A stretch of 64,000 nucleotides of DNA, from contig NZ_JAUXMX010000029.1 in the NCBI RefSeq assembly GCF_030683065.1, positions 1 through 64,000 of the forward strand, in the 5' to 3' direction. The DNA comes from Pseudomonas sp. Lineage in GTDB: Bacteria; Pseudomonadota; Gammaproteobacteria; Pseudomonadales; Pseudomonadaceae. Positions 17,693-26,936 of the stretch are shown here, piece after piece. Each line of letters begins with the position of its first letter. Within the stretch, counting starts at the first letter, position 1. A program made the translations under genes and the position numbers. The notes beneath the pieces were generated by a model. That model was not told the origin of the DNA. It saw nothing but the letters and a program-made list of their open reading frames with translations, and made no database searches.

Positions 17693-18232
17693 ATGACGCA
17701 ACTAGCGGAAAAATACCGGACGGATGAGTATGCCGACGTGATCGCCGAAGCCGATGCGCATGGCATCGACTTTCGGCGTCTGAAGGAACTTCAGGACCCG
17801 CTTTGCCGCGACATGCTGGCCTACTGGAACGAAGTGCGCGGCGACCGCGCGATGCCTCGTCCCGATGAGATCGACCCCGTGAAGTTCGCCCGTCACATGC
17901 CGAACCTCCTCATGGTTCAGGTGAACTGGGAGCCCTTCGATCTCACCTACCGGCTTCTCGGCGGCGATGTGGTGAACGCGCATGGCGCCAATTTTCGCGG
18001 CCGCCGCGTCATCGAAAGCACCTCCCACACCGGCCACTTCAACCAGGTCCTCTTCAATTTCTACAAATTCGTCGCCGAGGCCCGGCGCCCCTACGGCATT
18101 GCCGGCACAATGGAATATGTCGCCCGTGGCTTCGTGACGGTGGAGGGGGTCTACCTCCCGCTTTCGCTCGACGGTAACCGTACCGACCGTATCCTCGGCG
18201 CTGCTGTGTCCGAACCGCTGCCGCAGCGCTGA
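17693..18232 (+). CDS. PAS_5 domain protein, copy 2
   Basis: A 179-aa paralogue of the preceding gene. It shares the helix MLAYWNEVRGDRAMP, the segment IDPVKFARHMPNLLMVQV, the YRLLGGDVVNAHGANFRGR turn and the closing VEGVYLPLSLDGNRTDRILGAAV. It probably arose by tandem duplication, with divergence in the N-terminal ~40 residues (DEYADVIAEADAHGIDFRRL). ATG 17693 is taken as start. The 228-bp gap before it contains no identifiable element except an AT-rich stretch near 17,580-17,640 that may hold its promoter. Function unknown. Confidence 0.8.
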   Translation: MTQLAEKYRTDEYADVIAEADAHGIDFRRLKELQDPLCRDMLAYWNEVRGDRAMPRPDEIDPVKFARHMPNLLMVQVNWEPFDLTYRLLGGDVVNAHGANFRGRRVIESTSHTGHFNQVLFNFYKFVAEARRPYGIAGTMEYVARGFVTVEGVYLPLSLDGNRTDRILGAAVSEPLPQR

Positions 18233-18314
18233 AGGCCGCGATTCGGCCTGTTTTGACCCCCGTCGGCCCTTGCCCTAAATTCCCGCTGCCTTTGAACTCA
18301 ATGCGGGAAAACCC

Positions 18315-19466
18315 ATGGCCCTCGACGCCGAAACACGCGACCAGCTCATCTCCTCCGTCCGCCGCTTTGTCGACGAGCGCCTGCGTCCCATTGAGGACAA
18401 GGTCTCCGAAACCGACAAGGTACCGGACGAAATCGTCGAGGAGATGAAGGAACTCGGCCTCTTCGGCATTTCGGTTCCCGTCGAATATGGCGGTCTCGGC
18501 CTGACCATGGAGGAGGAATGCCTCCTCATGTTCGAATTGGGCCGCACTTCGCCCGCCTTCCGCTCCGTCATCGGCACCAATGTCGGCATCGGCAGCCAGG
18601 GCATCGTCATGCATGGCCGCCAGGACCAGAAGGAATACTGGCTACCCAAAATCGCCAGCGGTGAGGTTATCGTCAGCTTCGCGCTGACGGAGCCTGAAGC
18701 AGGTTCCGATGCCGCTTCGCTGAAGGCGACCGCCATTCGCGACGGCGACCACTACATCGTCAACGGTACCAAGCGCTACATCACCAACGCCAACAAGGCC
18801 CACGCCTTCACGCTGATGGCGCGCACCGACCCGAAAACGCCGGGCGCGAAGGGTGTCTCCGCCTTTATCGTGCCGCGCGACATTCCGGGCATTCACGTCG
18901 GCAAACCCGAAAAGAAGATGGGCCAGCAGGGCGCGCATATCTGCGACGTGATTTTCGAGGACGCGCGCATCCCCGCCTCCTGTCTGCTGGGCGCGGAGGA
19001 AGGCAAGGGCTTCGTCACTGCCATGCAGGTGCTGGAGCGCGGCCGTCTCCACATCTCCGCCGTCTGCATCGGCGTCGCCGACCGCCTCGTCGAGGATTCG
19101 GTGAAGTATGCCGCAGAGCGCAAGCAGTTCGGCGCGCCCATCGGCAATCTCCAGCTCGTGCAGGCGATGCTGGCGGATTCGAAGATGGAAGCCTATGCCG
19201 GCCGCTGCATGGTGCTCGACGCCGCCCGCCGCCGCGATGCGGGCGAGGATGTCGCGACCGAAAGTTCCTGCTGCAAGCTCTTCTGCTCCGAAGCCGTAGG
19301 CCGTATCGCCGACCGCGCTGTGCAGGTTCATGGCGGCGCAGGCTATGTCGCCGACTACGGCATTGAGCGCTTCTACCGCGACGTCCGCATCTTCCGCATC
19401 TATGAAGGCACGAGCCAGGTGCAGCAGGTCATCATCGCGCGGAACCTGTTGAAGGCGGTGAACTGA
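18315..19466 (+). CDS. acyl-CoA dehydrogenase (MCAD/SCAD-like)
   Basis: A 383-aa FAD-dependent acyl-CoA dehydrogenase of the classic homotetrameric type, unlike the three near the left edge. The FAD/substrate loop is FALTEPEAGSDAASLKATA, then YIVNGTKRYITNANKA. The C-terminal motif is RIYEGTSQVQQ with the catalytic base Glu364 in the MCAD position. Length and motif spacing are normal. It converts acyl-CoA to trans-2-enoyl-CoA with electrons passing to electron-transferring flavoprotein; chain-length range is not assignable. It is separated by 49 bases from the uracil-DNA glycosylase gene. Confidence 0.92.
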   Translation: MALDAETRDQLISSVRRFVDERLRPIEDKVSETDKVPDEIVEEMKELGLFGISVPVEYGGLGLTMEEECLLMFELGRTSPAFRSVIGTNVGIGSQGIVMHGRQDQKEYWLPKIASGEVIVSFALTEPEAGSDAASLKATAIRDGDHYIVNGTKRYITNANKAHAFTLMARTDPKTPGAKGVSAFIVPRDIPGIHVGKPEKKMGQQGAHICDVIFEDARIPASCLLGAEEGKGFVTAMQVLERGRLHISAVCIGVADRLVEDSVKYAAERKQFGAPIGNLQLVQAMLADSKMEAYAGRCMVLDAARRRDAGEDVATESSCCKLFCSEAVGRIADRAVQVHGGAGYVADYGIERFYRDVRIFRIYEGTSQVQQVIIARNLLKAVN

Positions 19467-19515
19467 CGTGCTTTGCCGAGTTTGGCGCGGCCGTGCGGGA
19501 TGACATAATGCCGGT

Positions 19516-20115
19516 ATGAGAAAGCTCGACCGTCTCGTCTCCGATATCCGCGCCTGCCGCGTCTGCATCGAAAGCCCGCGCAACAAGCCCCTGCCGCATG
19601 AGCCGCGCCCGGTCCTGCGTGTGTCGCGTACGGCGCGGATATGCATTGTCGGGCAGGCGCCCGGCACGCGCGTTCATGCCTCGGGGACGCCCTTCACCGA
19701 TCCGAGCGGCGACCGGCTTCGCGACTGGATGGGCGTCACGTCCGAAGAGTTCTACGATGTGTCGCGCATCGCCATCGTGCCCATGGGATTCTGCTTTCCG
19801 GGCCTCGACGCCAAGGGCGGCGATCTGCCACCCCGCCGGGAATGCGCCGAACGCTGGCGGCACGATCTCTTCGAATTGCTACCGCAAATGGAACTGACAT
19901 TACTCGTCGGCCAGTATGCGCAAGCATGGCATCTGGGCACCACGCGCAAGGAAAGCCTCACCGCAACCGTCTCGGCATGGAAAGAATATTATCCCCGCTT
20001 CCTGCCTCTGCCGCACCCGTCATGGCGCAACAATGCATGGATCAAGAAGAACCCCTGGTTCGAGGAAGACCTCCTGCCCGTCCTGAAGCGCGAGGTACGC
20101 CGCCTGATCGGCTAG
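19516..20115 (+). CDS. uracil-DNA glycosylase family protein with Fe-S type cysteines
   Basis: A 199-aa member of the uracil-DNA glycosylase superfamily, which removes uracil or related bases from DNA. Motif A appears as GQAPGTRVHASGTPFTDPSG (about residues 46-65) and the C-terminal DNA-intercalation motif as PHPSWRNN. Four cysteines, Cys14, Cys17, Cys93 and Cys110, are spaced as in the [4Fe-4S]-containing family 4/5 enzymes (CxxC near the N-terminus, two more about 80 and 95 residues later). The GQAPG motif differs from the catalytic GEAPG/GEGPG of family 4, so base specificity or activity may differ (inference). Confidence 0.85.
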   Translation: MRKLDRLVSDIRACRVCIESPRNKPLPHEPRPVLRVSRTARICIVGQAPGTRVHASGTPFTDPSGDRLRDWMGVTSEEFYDVSRIAIVPMGFCFPGLDAKGGDLPPRRECAERWRHDLFELLPQMELTLLVGQYAQAWHLGTTRKESLTATVSAWKEYYPRFLPLPHPSWRNNAWIKKNPWFEEDLLPVLKREVRRLIG

Positions 20116-20155
20116 GCCTGCGTCATCGCGCCACAGCGATTGCCGCCTCTCGGTT

Positions 20156-20184
20156 TTGACAGGCCAGACCCTTCTCCGGATACT
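20156..20184 (+). promoter_or_regulatory. strong candidate promoter of the copper-receptor operon
   Basis: TTGACA at 20156-20161, 17-base spacer, GATACT at 20179-20184, placed 20 bases before the start of the small DUF2946-like gene. This is one of the best sigma70-like promoters in the window. Confidence 0.6.
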
Positions 20185-20203
20185 GCGGCAAAAGGGGAAA
20201 CGG

Positions 20204-20650
20204 TTGAGCATTCTGCAACGCACAAGGCGGGTAAGGGGCAATCCGCGCCGCGGCGGTTCTGCGCCGTCGCTTGTCTCGCGGCTGCTTTTCGCACTCGTTG
20301 CGCTTTCGATCCTCTTTCCCGCACTGGCCGGCAGCCTCGCCGCCCGTCCGCTGCAGACGACAGGCGTCTTCGAAGACCGCATCGTCATCTGTACCGGCAG
20401 CGGCCTGAAGGTCATTCGCCTCGACAATAGCGGCGAGGTGCTCCCCGACGGCGAAGAACAGTATGATATCGCGCCCGGCCTCTGCGCCCCGATGGTGACG
20501 GCGGCGCTTGGGGAGTTCCGCGACGGCCTCTTCATCCAGTTGCGGCGTCCGGCCTTGCCCGATCTGCTGCGCCCCGCCGCCGCGATCCTTGTTCTGCATG
20601 GTACGGAACATCCTCCCGCGCTCACGCGAGGCCCACCTGTCCACGTCTGA
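20204..20650 (+). CDS. DUF2946-like small membrane/secreted protein
   Basis: A 148-aa protein starting at TTG 20204 behind AAAGGGGAAA. After a basic N-terminus (RTRRVRGNPRRGG) comes one hydrophobic segment (LLFALVALSILFPALAGSLA), likely a membrane anchor or signal sequence, then a short domain with a CTGSGLKVI and a LCAPM element. Small proteins with this plan (DUF2946) are frequently encoded just upstream of TonB-dependent copper receptors, and the two cysteines here could bind metal (inference). An in-frame TTG at 20156 is the promoter -35 element and is rejected as start. The gene ends 38 bases before the receptor gene. Confidence 0.6.
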   Translation: MSILQRTRRVRGNPRRGGSAPSLVSRLLFALVALSILFPALAGSLAARPLQTTGVFEDRIVICTGSGLKVIRLDNSGEVLPDGEEQYDIAPGLCAPMVTAALGEFRDGLFIQLRRPALPDLLRPAAAILVLHGTEHPPALTRGPPVHV

Positions 20651-20688
20651 ACCCGGTTCGCAGTTTCAGACAAGACAGGAAAAATTCG

Positions 20689-22812
20689 ATGTTGTTTCAG
20701 CGCTCTATTGCGGCGCGGCGGGCCATGCTGCTCGCTGCCACCGCTTCCGCCGCCCTCATGCCGGTGTTCTGGCCGCTTTCCGCCAAGGCCGCGGATGAGA
20801 AACGGTCCCCCATTTTGATACCCGAACTCGTCATCTCCGCGCCGGAAGAGGAAGGCGACGTTTCCGAAACGGTGAAGGTCGACGAAATTGCGGGCCCGCC
20901 CGCACGCGACGCTGGCGAGCTTCTCTCGCGCTTGCCGGGCGTGACGGCGGGCCGTATGGGCGGCCATGGTTCGGACATCAGCATTCGCGGCATGTCGGAA
21001 GACAGGATAGCCGTCCTCAGCGACGGCGCCTATGTCTTCGGCGCCTGCCCGAACCGCATGGACCCGCCCACCTCCTCCATGATGCCTATGTCCGGCGACA
21101 GCATCACCGTGCGGCGCGGCTATCAGTCCGTGCTCGACGGCCCGCCTGCACCCGCGGGTACGGTTTCGCTCGAACGCGCCGATCCCGCGGATTTCCCGGA
21201 AGGACTCTCGGGCAATATCGAGGCCGGTGTCGAGTCGAACGGCTCGCAGCGTTACGTGAGCGCGCAGGCACGCGCCGTCGAACGTGGCAGTTATATTCGT
21301 GGTTTCGTGACGGACCGCCGCGCGGACAACTACGAAGACGGTTCGGGCCGGGAGGTCCGCTCTGCCTTCGAGCAATATGGTGGCGGCGGAGAAGTCGGCC
21401 TTCGTTATGGATCGAACTCGCTTCTTTCCTTCTCGGCGGAACAGAACCGCGCCGTCGACGTCTATTTCGCGGGGGCGGGCATGGACGCGCCCTGGACCGC
21501 CACAGACACATACCGCCTCGCCATCGAACACAATTTCGAGGAAGGCGGTGCATTCAAAGGCGTCGAGGCGAGCGTCTACGGTTCCTTCGTCGATCACGTC
21601 ATGGACAACTACTCGCTGCGCACGCCAGGCACGATGACCATGCGCACCGATGCGACGTCCGACACGCGCGGCGCGCGGCTCGCGGGTGTTCTCGAATTCG
21701 GCAATCTGGATGTGACGATCGGCGGCGACTACCGCCGCAACGATCGCGATGCGATAAGCTATTCGTCCATGATGGCGGCCATTCCGCCGGCCACGATTTC
21801 CAACTACACATGGCCGGGCATGGAAATCGAGGATGCCGGCTTGTTCGTCGAGGCGAGCGCGCCTCTGACGGCCAGAACGGACATCACCGCCGGTATCCGC
21901 ACCGACTTCGTCTCCGTCAAGGCGACGAAAGCCGACCTCCTGCCGGGCGGCATGGGCGCGGTCTCGGCCCGCACGCTCTACAACACTTTCTATGGCGTCG
22001 TGCAGACGGACCGGGATGAGACCAATGTTAGCGGCCTCGTTCGAGTGACGCATGACTTCGGCGGCTTCTCCGGCTGGGCAGGCGCGAGCCGCGCGGTACG
22101 CACGGCGGATGCGACCGAGCGAGGCATTGCCCGTGCGCCCGCGATGGGCGGCGGCGGCTGGGTCGGCAATCCCGGTATCGATCCCGAACAGCATCATCAG
22201 GTCGATATGGGTATCGAGACGGCAGGGTCCGCTTGGAAGGCTTCCACCGGGATCTGGTACGACAATGTGAAGGACTTCATCTCACGGGACATTGCACGCG
22301 GCCAGTCCGGCGTCCTTGTGAACGACGGCATCTCGAGTATCTTCCGCAATGTCGATGCGGAACTCGCGGGAGTCGACGTCGCCGGGCAATGGGCGTTCGC
22401 GCCGTCATGGCATGTCGGCGGCAACCTCGCCTATACCTATGGCGAGAACACGACCGACAACCGGGCCCTCTACCAGATATCGCCAATCAGCGGCAGCGTT
22501 GAACTGGTCTACGACGTAACGGAATGGAGTGCCGGCACGCGCATGCGCTGGGCCGGGAAACAGACAAGGGCCGACACAAGCACCGCGACAGGGTCGGGCC
22601 TCGATGTTCGTGAGACCCCGGGCTACGCGGTCTTCGATCTCTTCGGTACATGGCAGCTCGCCAGCGCGGTCGAGCTGCGGGGCGGCGTCGCCAACCTTCT
22701 CGACACCACCTATGCGTCTCATCTGAGCCGCGGGAATGGTTTCGATCCGGCGGTGGTTCAGGTAAACGAGCCGGGGCGTTCGGCTTATCTTCAGATGAAT
22801 CTGACATTCTGA
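20689..22812 (+). CDS. oprC: TonB-dependent copper receptor
   Basis: Outer-membrane receptor of 707 aa of the OprC/NosA type, importing copper with energy from TonB-ExbBD. After a signal peptide (to about residue 35, AKA) comes a plug domain with ELLSRLPGVTAGRMGGHGSDISIRGM; the segment GACPNRMDPPTS is diagnostic of the family. Cys120 and Met124 (CPNRM) match the CxxxM copper site shown for Pseudomonas OprC. The 22-strand barrel follows and ends in the expected aromatic residue (YLQMNLTF). A DUF2946-like gene precedes it in the same transcript. A perfect stem-loop follows the stop. Confidence 0.9.
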   Translation: MLFQRSIAARRAMLLAATASAALMPVFWPLSAKAADEKRSPILIPELVISAPEEEGDVSETVKVDEIAGPPARDAGELLSRLPGVTAGRMGGHGSDISIRGMSEDRIAVLSDGAYVFGACPNRMDPPTSSMMPMSGDSITVRRGYQSVLDGPPAPAGTVSLERADPADFPEGLSGNIEAGVESNGSQRYVSAQARAVERGSYIRGFVTDRRADNYEDGSGREVRSAFEQYGGGGEVGLRYGSNSLLSFSAEQNRAVDVYFAGAGMDAPWTATDTYRLAIEHNFEEGGAFKGVEASVYGSFVDHVMDNYSLRTPGTMTMRTDATSDTRGARLAGVLEFGNLDVTIGGDYRRNDRDAISYSSMMAAIPPATISNYTWPGMEIEDAGLFVEASAPLTARTDITAGIRTDFVSVKATKADLLPGGMGAVSARTLYNTFYGVVQTDRDETNVSGLVRVTHDFGGFSGWAGASRAVRTADATERGIARAPAMGGGGWVGNPGIDPEQHHQVDMGIETAGSAWKASTGIWYDNVKDFISRDIARGQSGVLVNDGISSIFRNVDAELAGVDVAGQWAFAPSWHVGGNLAYTYGENTTDNRALYQISPISGSVELVYDVTEWSAGTRMRWAGKQTRADTSTATGSGLDVRETPGYAVFDLFGTWQLASAVELRGGVANLLDTTYASHLSRGNGFDPAVVQVNEPGRSAYLQMNLTF

Positions 22813-22818
22813 TCGACG

Positions 22819-22843
22819 GGGAGGCGGCCGCGTGCCGCCTCCC
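22819..22843 (+). terminator. stem-loop terminator of the copper receptor gene
   Basis: A perfect 10-bp stem (22819-22828 with 22834-22843) and a 5-base loop, seven bases after the stop. The T tail is weak (TAGCTTCT). Confidence 0.65.
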
Positions 22844-22885
22844 TAGCTTCTCGCCTGGGCTGTGCCGATGCGCTAGCCTCCGTGC

Positions 22886-23920
22886 ATGTCACGCATCTTC
22901 CCGCTCCTTCTTCTTCTCGTTTCCGCCTTCGCCTGCGCGCCGCAGATGATGGCGGTCGGCGATCCGGTCTACGATGCGCGCCTCGACACGACGGCGGCGT
23001 CGACGGTGGCGGTCATGGCCGACGGCGCCACGTTGCCCATGTTGGTCTTTCAGGCAAAGGAACCGCGCGCGGTCGTCGTCGCGCTGCACGGCTTCAACGA
23101 CTACTCGAATGCCTTTTCGGACCCCGGCCCCGGTCCATGGTTCGCCGCACGGGGCATCTCGCTTTACGCGATCGACCAGCGCGGCTTCGGCCGGGCGCCG
23201 GGGCAGGGGCTCTGGGCGGGCGACACCCGCATGGCGGAAGATGCTGCGAGCGTTGTGAGGATGGTGCGCGGACGCCATCCGGACCTGCCGGTCTATCTCC
23301 TCGGCGAAAGCATGGGCGGCGCGGTCGCCATGCGCGCGATGACCTTGCCGGAACCGCCGGAGATCGACGGTCTCATCCTGTCGGCGCCCGCCGTCTGGGG
23401 CTGGCGCGCCATGAACGATTTTTACAGGATCGTCCTCTGGGCCTCGGCCCGCCTCGCGCCGTCCTACACCTTGACGGGGCGCGGCCTCGGGATCAGGCCG
23501 TCGGACAACATCGAAATGCTCCGCGCTCTCGGCCGCGACCCTCTCGTCATCAAGGGAACGCGCATCGATACGATCTACGGCCTCGTCGATCTGATGGACA
23601 GCGCCCATGCCGCTTCGGCCCGTCTCGGTGTGCCGGTTCTGCTGCTCTATGGCGCGAAGGATGAAATCGTACCGGCACCTCCCGTCGGCGATGCGCTCAC
23701 GGCGATGAAGGAAGCGGAGGTCGACGTCGCCGCCATCTGCTACCCCGACGGCTACCACATGCTGCTGCGCGATCTTCAGCGCGAAACCGTATGGCGCGAC
23801 ATTGCCGCGTGGATCGCCGCGTCCGGGGCGTCTCCGCCATCCGGCGACACGGATATGAAACCGTGCGGAGCGCTCGCGGAAGCGTTGCGGCCGAACGAAA
23901 CCGGTTCAGGCGCTCTGTGA
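22886..23920 (+). CDS. alpha/beta hydrolase, lysophospholipase-like, probable lipoprotein
   Basis: A 344-aa serine hydrolase of the S33/monoacylglycerol lipase-like group. The N-terminus has a hydrophobic leader ending AFAC, which may be a non-standard lipobox with Cys17 as lipidated residue, so the enzyme probably works in the periplasm or attached to a membrane. The oxyanion region is ALHGFNDYSN, the nucleophile Ser142 is in GESMGG, and the acid and histidine are likely in YGAKDEIVP and GYHMLLRDL. It probably cleaves lysophospholipids or monoacylglycerols. The 3' end overlaps the convergent patatin gene by 15 bases; both are lipid-hydrolase types. Confidence 0.85.
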   Translation: MSRIFPLLLLLVSAFACAPQMMAVGDPVYDARLDTTAASTVAVMADGATLPMLVFQAKEPRAVVVALHGFNDYSNAFSDPGPGPWFAARGISLYAIDQRGFGRAPGQGLWAGDTRMAEDAASVVRMVRGRHPDLPVYLLGESMGGAVAMRAMTLPEPPEIDGLILSAPAVWGWRAMNDFYRIVLWASARLAPSYTLTGRGLGIRPSDNIEMLRALGRDPLVIKGTRIDTIYGLVDLMDSAHAASARLGVPVLLLYGAKDEIVPAPPVGDALTAMKEAEVDVAAICYPDGYHMLLRDLQRETVWRDIAAWIAASGASPPSGDTDMKPCGALAEALRPNETGSGAL

Positions 23921-26389
23921 AACGGCTGCGTCCTCTTCGTCTTCCAGTGGCTCGGCTAGGATGGGCGCGTTCTCTTCGCCGAAACGGATTTTGATTTCCC
24001 TTTCGATGTCGGCCAGGAGTTCCGGCACATTCGCAAGATGCGGCCGCTCCGCCTTGATGATGGCACGGAAAAGGCGCGCCTTCAGTTGCGCAAGGTCGAT
24101 GCCCGACTCGGCGACGGCGCGGCGCGCGCTGCTCGCGACGATGTCCACCAGCCTGTCCGCCGCGTGAAGCCGGCCCCACAGGTAATCGTTCTCCCGCGCG
24201 CGACGGCTGAAGAAGGCCGCGAAATAGCCGAGATCGCGTCCCATCAGGGTCGCGGGCGCGCCACCCTCGCGGATCGCTCTCGCATCCTCGGGGCTGATCC
24301 GGTCTACCTGCACCGTGTCCACGTCGTCGAGGTCCTGCCACTTGTTGAGCGGCAGCGTCAGCACGTCGAAGAAGGGAAAACCGACATAGGCCTGCAGCAG
24401 TTCGACGCGGACTTCCGGCGGAAGCGGCGTCTGGGACATCTGCGCGAAGGCGTCGTCCACCTCGCGGTCGAGGCCCACAAGATTGAGCTTCGGAGCGATA
24501 TGCGCCGTGAAGGCGTCGATCTCATGCGGCTCGGCGACGCCGTCGTCGTAGATCGCCTTGCAGATGCGGCTCGTTTCCTCGGTGCGAAGCCGCGCCGCCG
24601 TTTCCGACTGGAGCCGTTCGAGGCTTTTGTAAAGCTGTGCCTTGAAATCGTCGAGCGTGTCCGGATTGTAGTAGATGTTCTCGCCGGCGCCGATGCCTTC
24701 GTAAAGTTCGTTGAGCCGCCGGATGACGAAGCGCAGCCGCCGCACGCGGAACCCGACATCGAAATCGCGCAGGAACCGCACCCATGAATCTTCCTTGCTG
24801 GGCTGCATCCCCTGCGCCGCATGCGTGAACCAGCGGACGGGAAAAATCTCCCCCTCTTTCGCCCATGCTTCGACGGCGCGCGAAAGTGCGAGCCGGTCGC
24901 TCGGGTGATGCACGGCTTCGCTGAGGTCGGCGACGATGCCGGTGATCTGGTCCAGCACCGATGAAACCTTGAGCTGGATATAGGCGTCGTAGGCATAGCC
25001 GGCTTCGAGCGCGGCCTGCGCGTTTGCGTCGTTGCGGAGTGACGCGAGCAGCTCCGGCGTCGGGTTCGTCATTGCCGTGCCGTCGAAGAGCCGGCCGATA
25101 CGCTGGCGGACGTGAGGCCGCGTCGCGGCCACGATCTGCCTGTAGCGGCGCACGCGCTCCGAAAAATCGTGCAGGGCCTCGAGTTCGTCGCGCACGGGCT
25201 GGTTGCGCGGAATGTCGGAAAGCGCGCCGCGTATTGTGTGGAAGAAGCCCGGCGCCGCGCCGCCGCCTTCCACGCGTCCGCCCTTCGGGTCGGGATCGAT
25301 ATAGACGACGCGCCTGTCCACTTCGCGGTAGGCGGGCCTGCCGCGAATGGCTCCGATCGCTTCCGCGAAAGGCTTGTTGTTGAGCACGCTGCCGTCGATG
25401 AACGATGCCTTCGCCGGGTCGGAACCCGCCGCGATCAGCGGCTTGAAATTTCCGCGCAGGAAAATATCCCGCGTCGGCCAGTCGAGGCCTCTTTCCTCCA
25501 GCACCTTTTCGAGTTCGCCGATCCGTGCGGGCGGAAAGGCACCGGGGAACGACGACGTCGCGCGCGCGGCGAACACGAGGCCCGGCACGTGATCGAGATC
25601 GAAATCGCTCTCGATGGCGCCGCTGGGATGCTGGAAATAGGAAAACTTCAGGATATGCCGGTGCTCCCGCTCGCGGATCGACACAGGATCGTGCAGCGGA
25701 ATGTTCTGGCTGTAGCCGTGGAAATCGGTCACCGAGACGATGAGGTCGAGCCGGTGCCCCGTCGGCAGCAGCGACGCATTCGCCGGTTCCGCCTCGCCCA
25801 TCGACGTGCAGGCGTCGAGCAGCATTCCGCTCATGATCTCGCCGGAAAAAGGCGGCTGGAACCAGCGCGAGCGTGTGAATATCTGCAGCTTCTGGCGCAT
25901 CTCGATGTCGGGCGCATAGCGCGCCAGCCACTTGTCGGTCAGCCCCCAGAAGATCGGCTTCATGAAGAGCTTGTCCCACCGGCCGGCGAGATGTTTCTCG
26001 TCCATCAGCGCCACGATGTCGGCCTGTTCGAGCCACATCTTGCGGTGCGAATCCATCGGCAGGTCGTGCGCCAGCGCGCGCGCCAGCAACACGCCGTTGA
26101 TGCCGCCGGCGGAAGCGCCCGCGATCGTATCCACAAAGACGCGCAACTCGAGCGTCTGTCCGATCGCCTGGATCAGCTCGAAGTAGAGCGCCTCCGTATC
26201 CGTCTCGCGGTCGTCGTGATCGATATCCAGATAGGTGGCCGAAGCCTGATGCGAACGTCCGAGATCCTGGTGATAGACGCGCGACGCGCGCACCAGCTTC
26301 AGGATCTCTTTCGACACGCCATGCATATAGACGGCGAGCGAAACGCCGCCATAGCAAACCAGCGCGAGCCTGAGTTCCTTTTCCTTCAT
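23906..26389 (-). CDS. patatin-like phospholipase with DUF3376-type C-terminus
   Basis: An 827-aa member of the patatin-related family that carries a long C-terminal extension. The patatin core has the oxyanion-like YGGVSLAVYMHG (about residues 14-25), the nucleophile Ser93 in GASAGG, and the catalytic Asp in FIDGSVLNNKPF (about residues 340-350), giving the Ser-Asp dyad. The region after about residue 400 is largely helical and of unknown role. The family hydrolyses phospholipid acyl esters, but substrate and location of this member are unknown; there is no signal peptide. Last intact chromosomal gene before the island's left repeat. Confidence 0.88.
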   Translation of the reverse strand: MKEKELRLALVCYGGVSLAVYMHGVSKEILKLVRASRVYHQDLGRSHQASATYLDIDHDDRETDTEALYFELIQAIGQTLELRVFVDTIAGASAGGINGVLLARALAHDLPMDSHRKMWLEQADIVALMDEKHLAGRWDKLFMKPIFWGLTDKWLARYAPDIEMRQKLQIFTRSRWFQPPFSGEIMSGMLLDACTSMGEAEPANASLLPTGHRLDLIVSVTDFHGYSQNIPLHDPVSIREREHRHILKFSYFQHPSGAIESDFDLDHVPGLVFAARATSSFPGAFPPARIGELEKVLEERGLDWPTRDIFLRGNFKPLIAAGSDPAKASFIDGSVLNNKPFAEAIGAIRGRPAYREVDRRVVYIDPDPKGGRVEGGGAAPGFFHTIRGALSDIPRNQPVRDELEALHDFSERVRRYRQIVAATRPHVRQRIGRLFDGTAMTNPTPELLASLRNDANAQAALEAGYAYDAYIQLKVSSVLDQITGIVADLSEAVHHPSDRLALSRAVEAWAKEGEIFPVRWFTHAAQGMQPSKEDSWVRFLRDFDVGFRVRRLRFVIRRLNELYEGIGAGENIYYNPDTLDDFKAQLYKSLERLQSETAARLRTEETSRICKAIYDDGVAEPHEIDAFTAHIAPKLNLVGLDREVDDAFAQMSQTPLPPEVRVELLQAYVGFPFFDVLTLPLNKWQDLDDVDTVQVDRISPEDARAIREGGAPATLMGRDLGYFAAFFSRRARENDYLWGRLHAADRLVDIVASSARRAVAESGIDLAQLKARLFRAIIKAERPHLANVPELLADIEREIKIRFGEENAPILAEPLEDEEDAAVSQSA

Positions 26390-26560
26390 ATCCCGGTCAC
26401 CGCCCAGAGTGCTGCCCCCGCAGCCTGGCCGCGGGATCGGATCGCCCCAGTCTAAAGGACCAGACTTTCATGACCAATTAACGTTAGCGCGGCGATTTGC
26501 ACGCGCACGACGCAAGGTCCCCGGACCATGAGGCGCCTATCATCCTGATTTCAAAGGATT

Positions 26561-26613
26561 TTCAATGGTGGACGGTACTGGACTCGAACCAGTGACCCCT
26601 GCGATGTGAACAC
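26561..26613. repeat. left attachment repeat (displaced 3' end of tRNA-Val)
   Basis: A 53-base copy identical to 53,247-53,299. It covers the T-arm, variable region, anticodon loop and CCA end of tRNA-Val on the minus strand but lacks the 5' half of the tRNA, so it is the chromosomal 3' end displaced when the island entered. It is not a functional tRNA gene. Confidence 0.93.
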
Positions 26614-26936
26614 CAAGCTAAGCCACAAGAGCATACCAAGCGTCAGATCACAGAATTCCGAAAAGCGCTGTAACGCCAACATGTTAGGAGTCTGACGTGT
26701 GCTGACCAAGTTGTCAAGAAAAGGCGCTCGAAAGCCCGAAAAAGTGGACCGAGCGTGACAGAATTGTGTCAAGAAGCTTATAGGCTTCAAGCAATGCGGA
26801 ATCGGTCAATTGAGGTTGCTTCATGCGAAGGCGACACGTTGTTGGTGAGTGACAATGAGATGCTAGTGTCAGAGTTATCGGTATTTGGGGATAGTCCGAT
26901 AGAGCACTACGCAAGCGCGAGCAATGGGGGAAATTC
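26614..26936. other. non-coding left end of the island
   Basis: These 323 bases between the left repeat and the first island gene show no convincing gene. A small inverted repeat TATCGG/CCGATA (26,876-26,881 and 26,896-26,901) lies 35-60 bases before the helicase start and could be an operator. The promoter for the helicase gene must be here but no clear hexamer pair stands out. Confidence 0.4.

Noticed and set aside
20020..22197. A 725-codon open frame antisense to the uracil-DNA glycosylase and copper receptor genes
   Set aside because: The sense-strand proteins have diagnostic motifs; the antisense translation has none.
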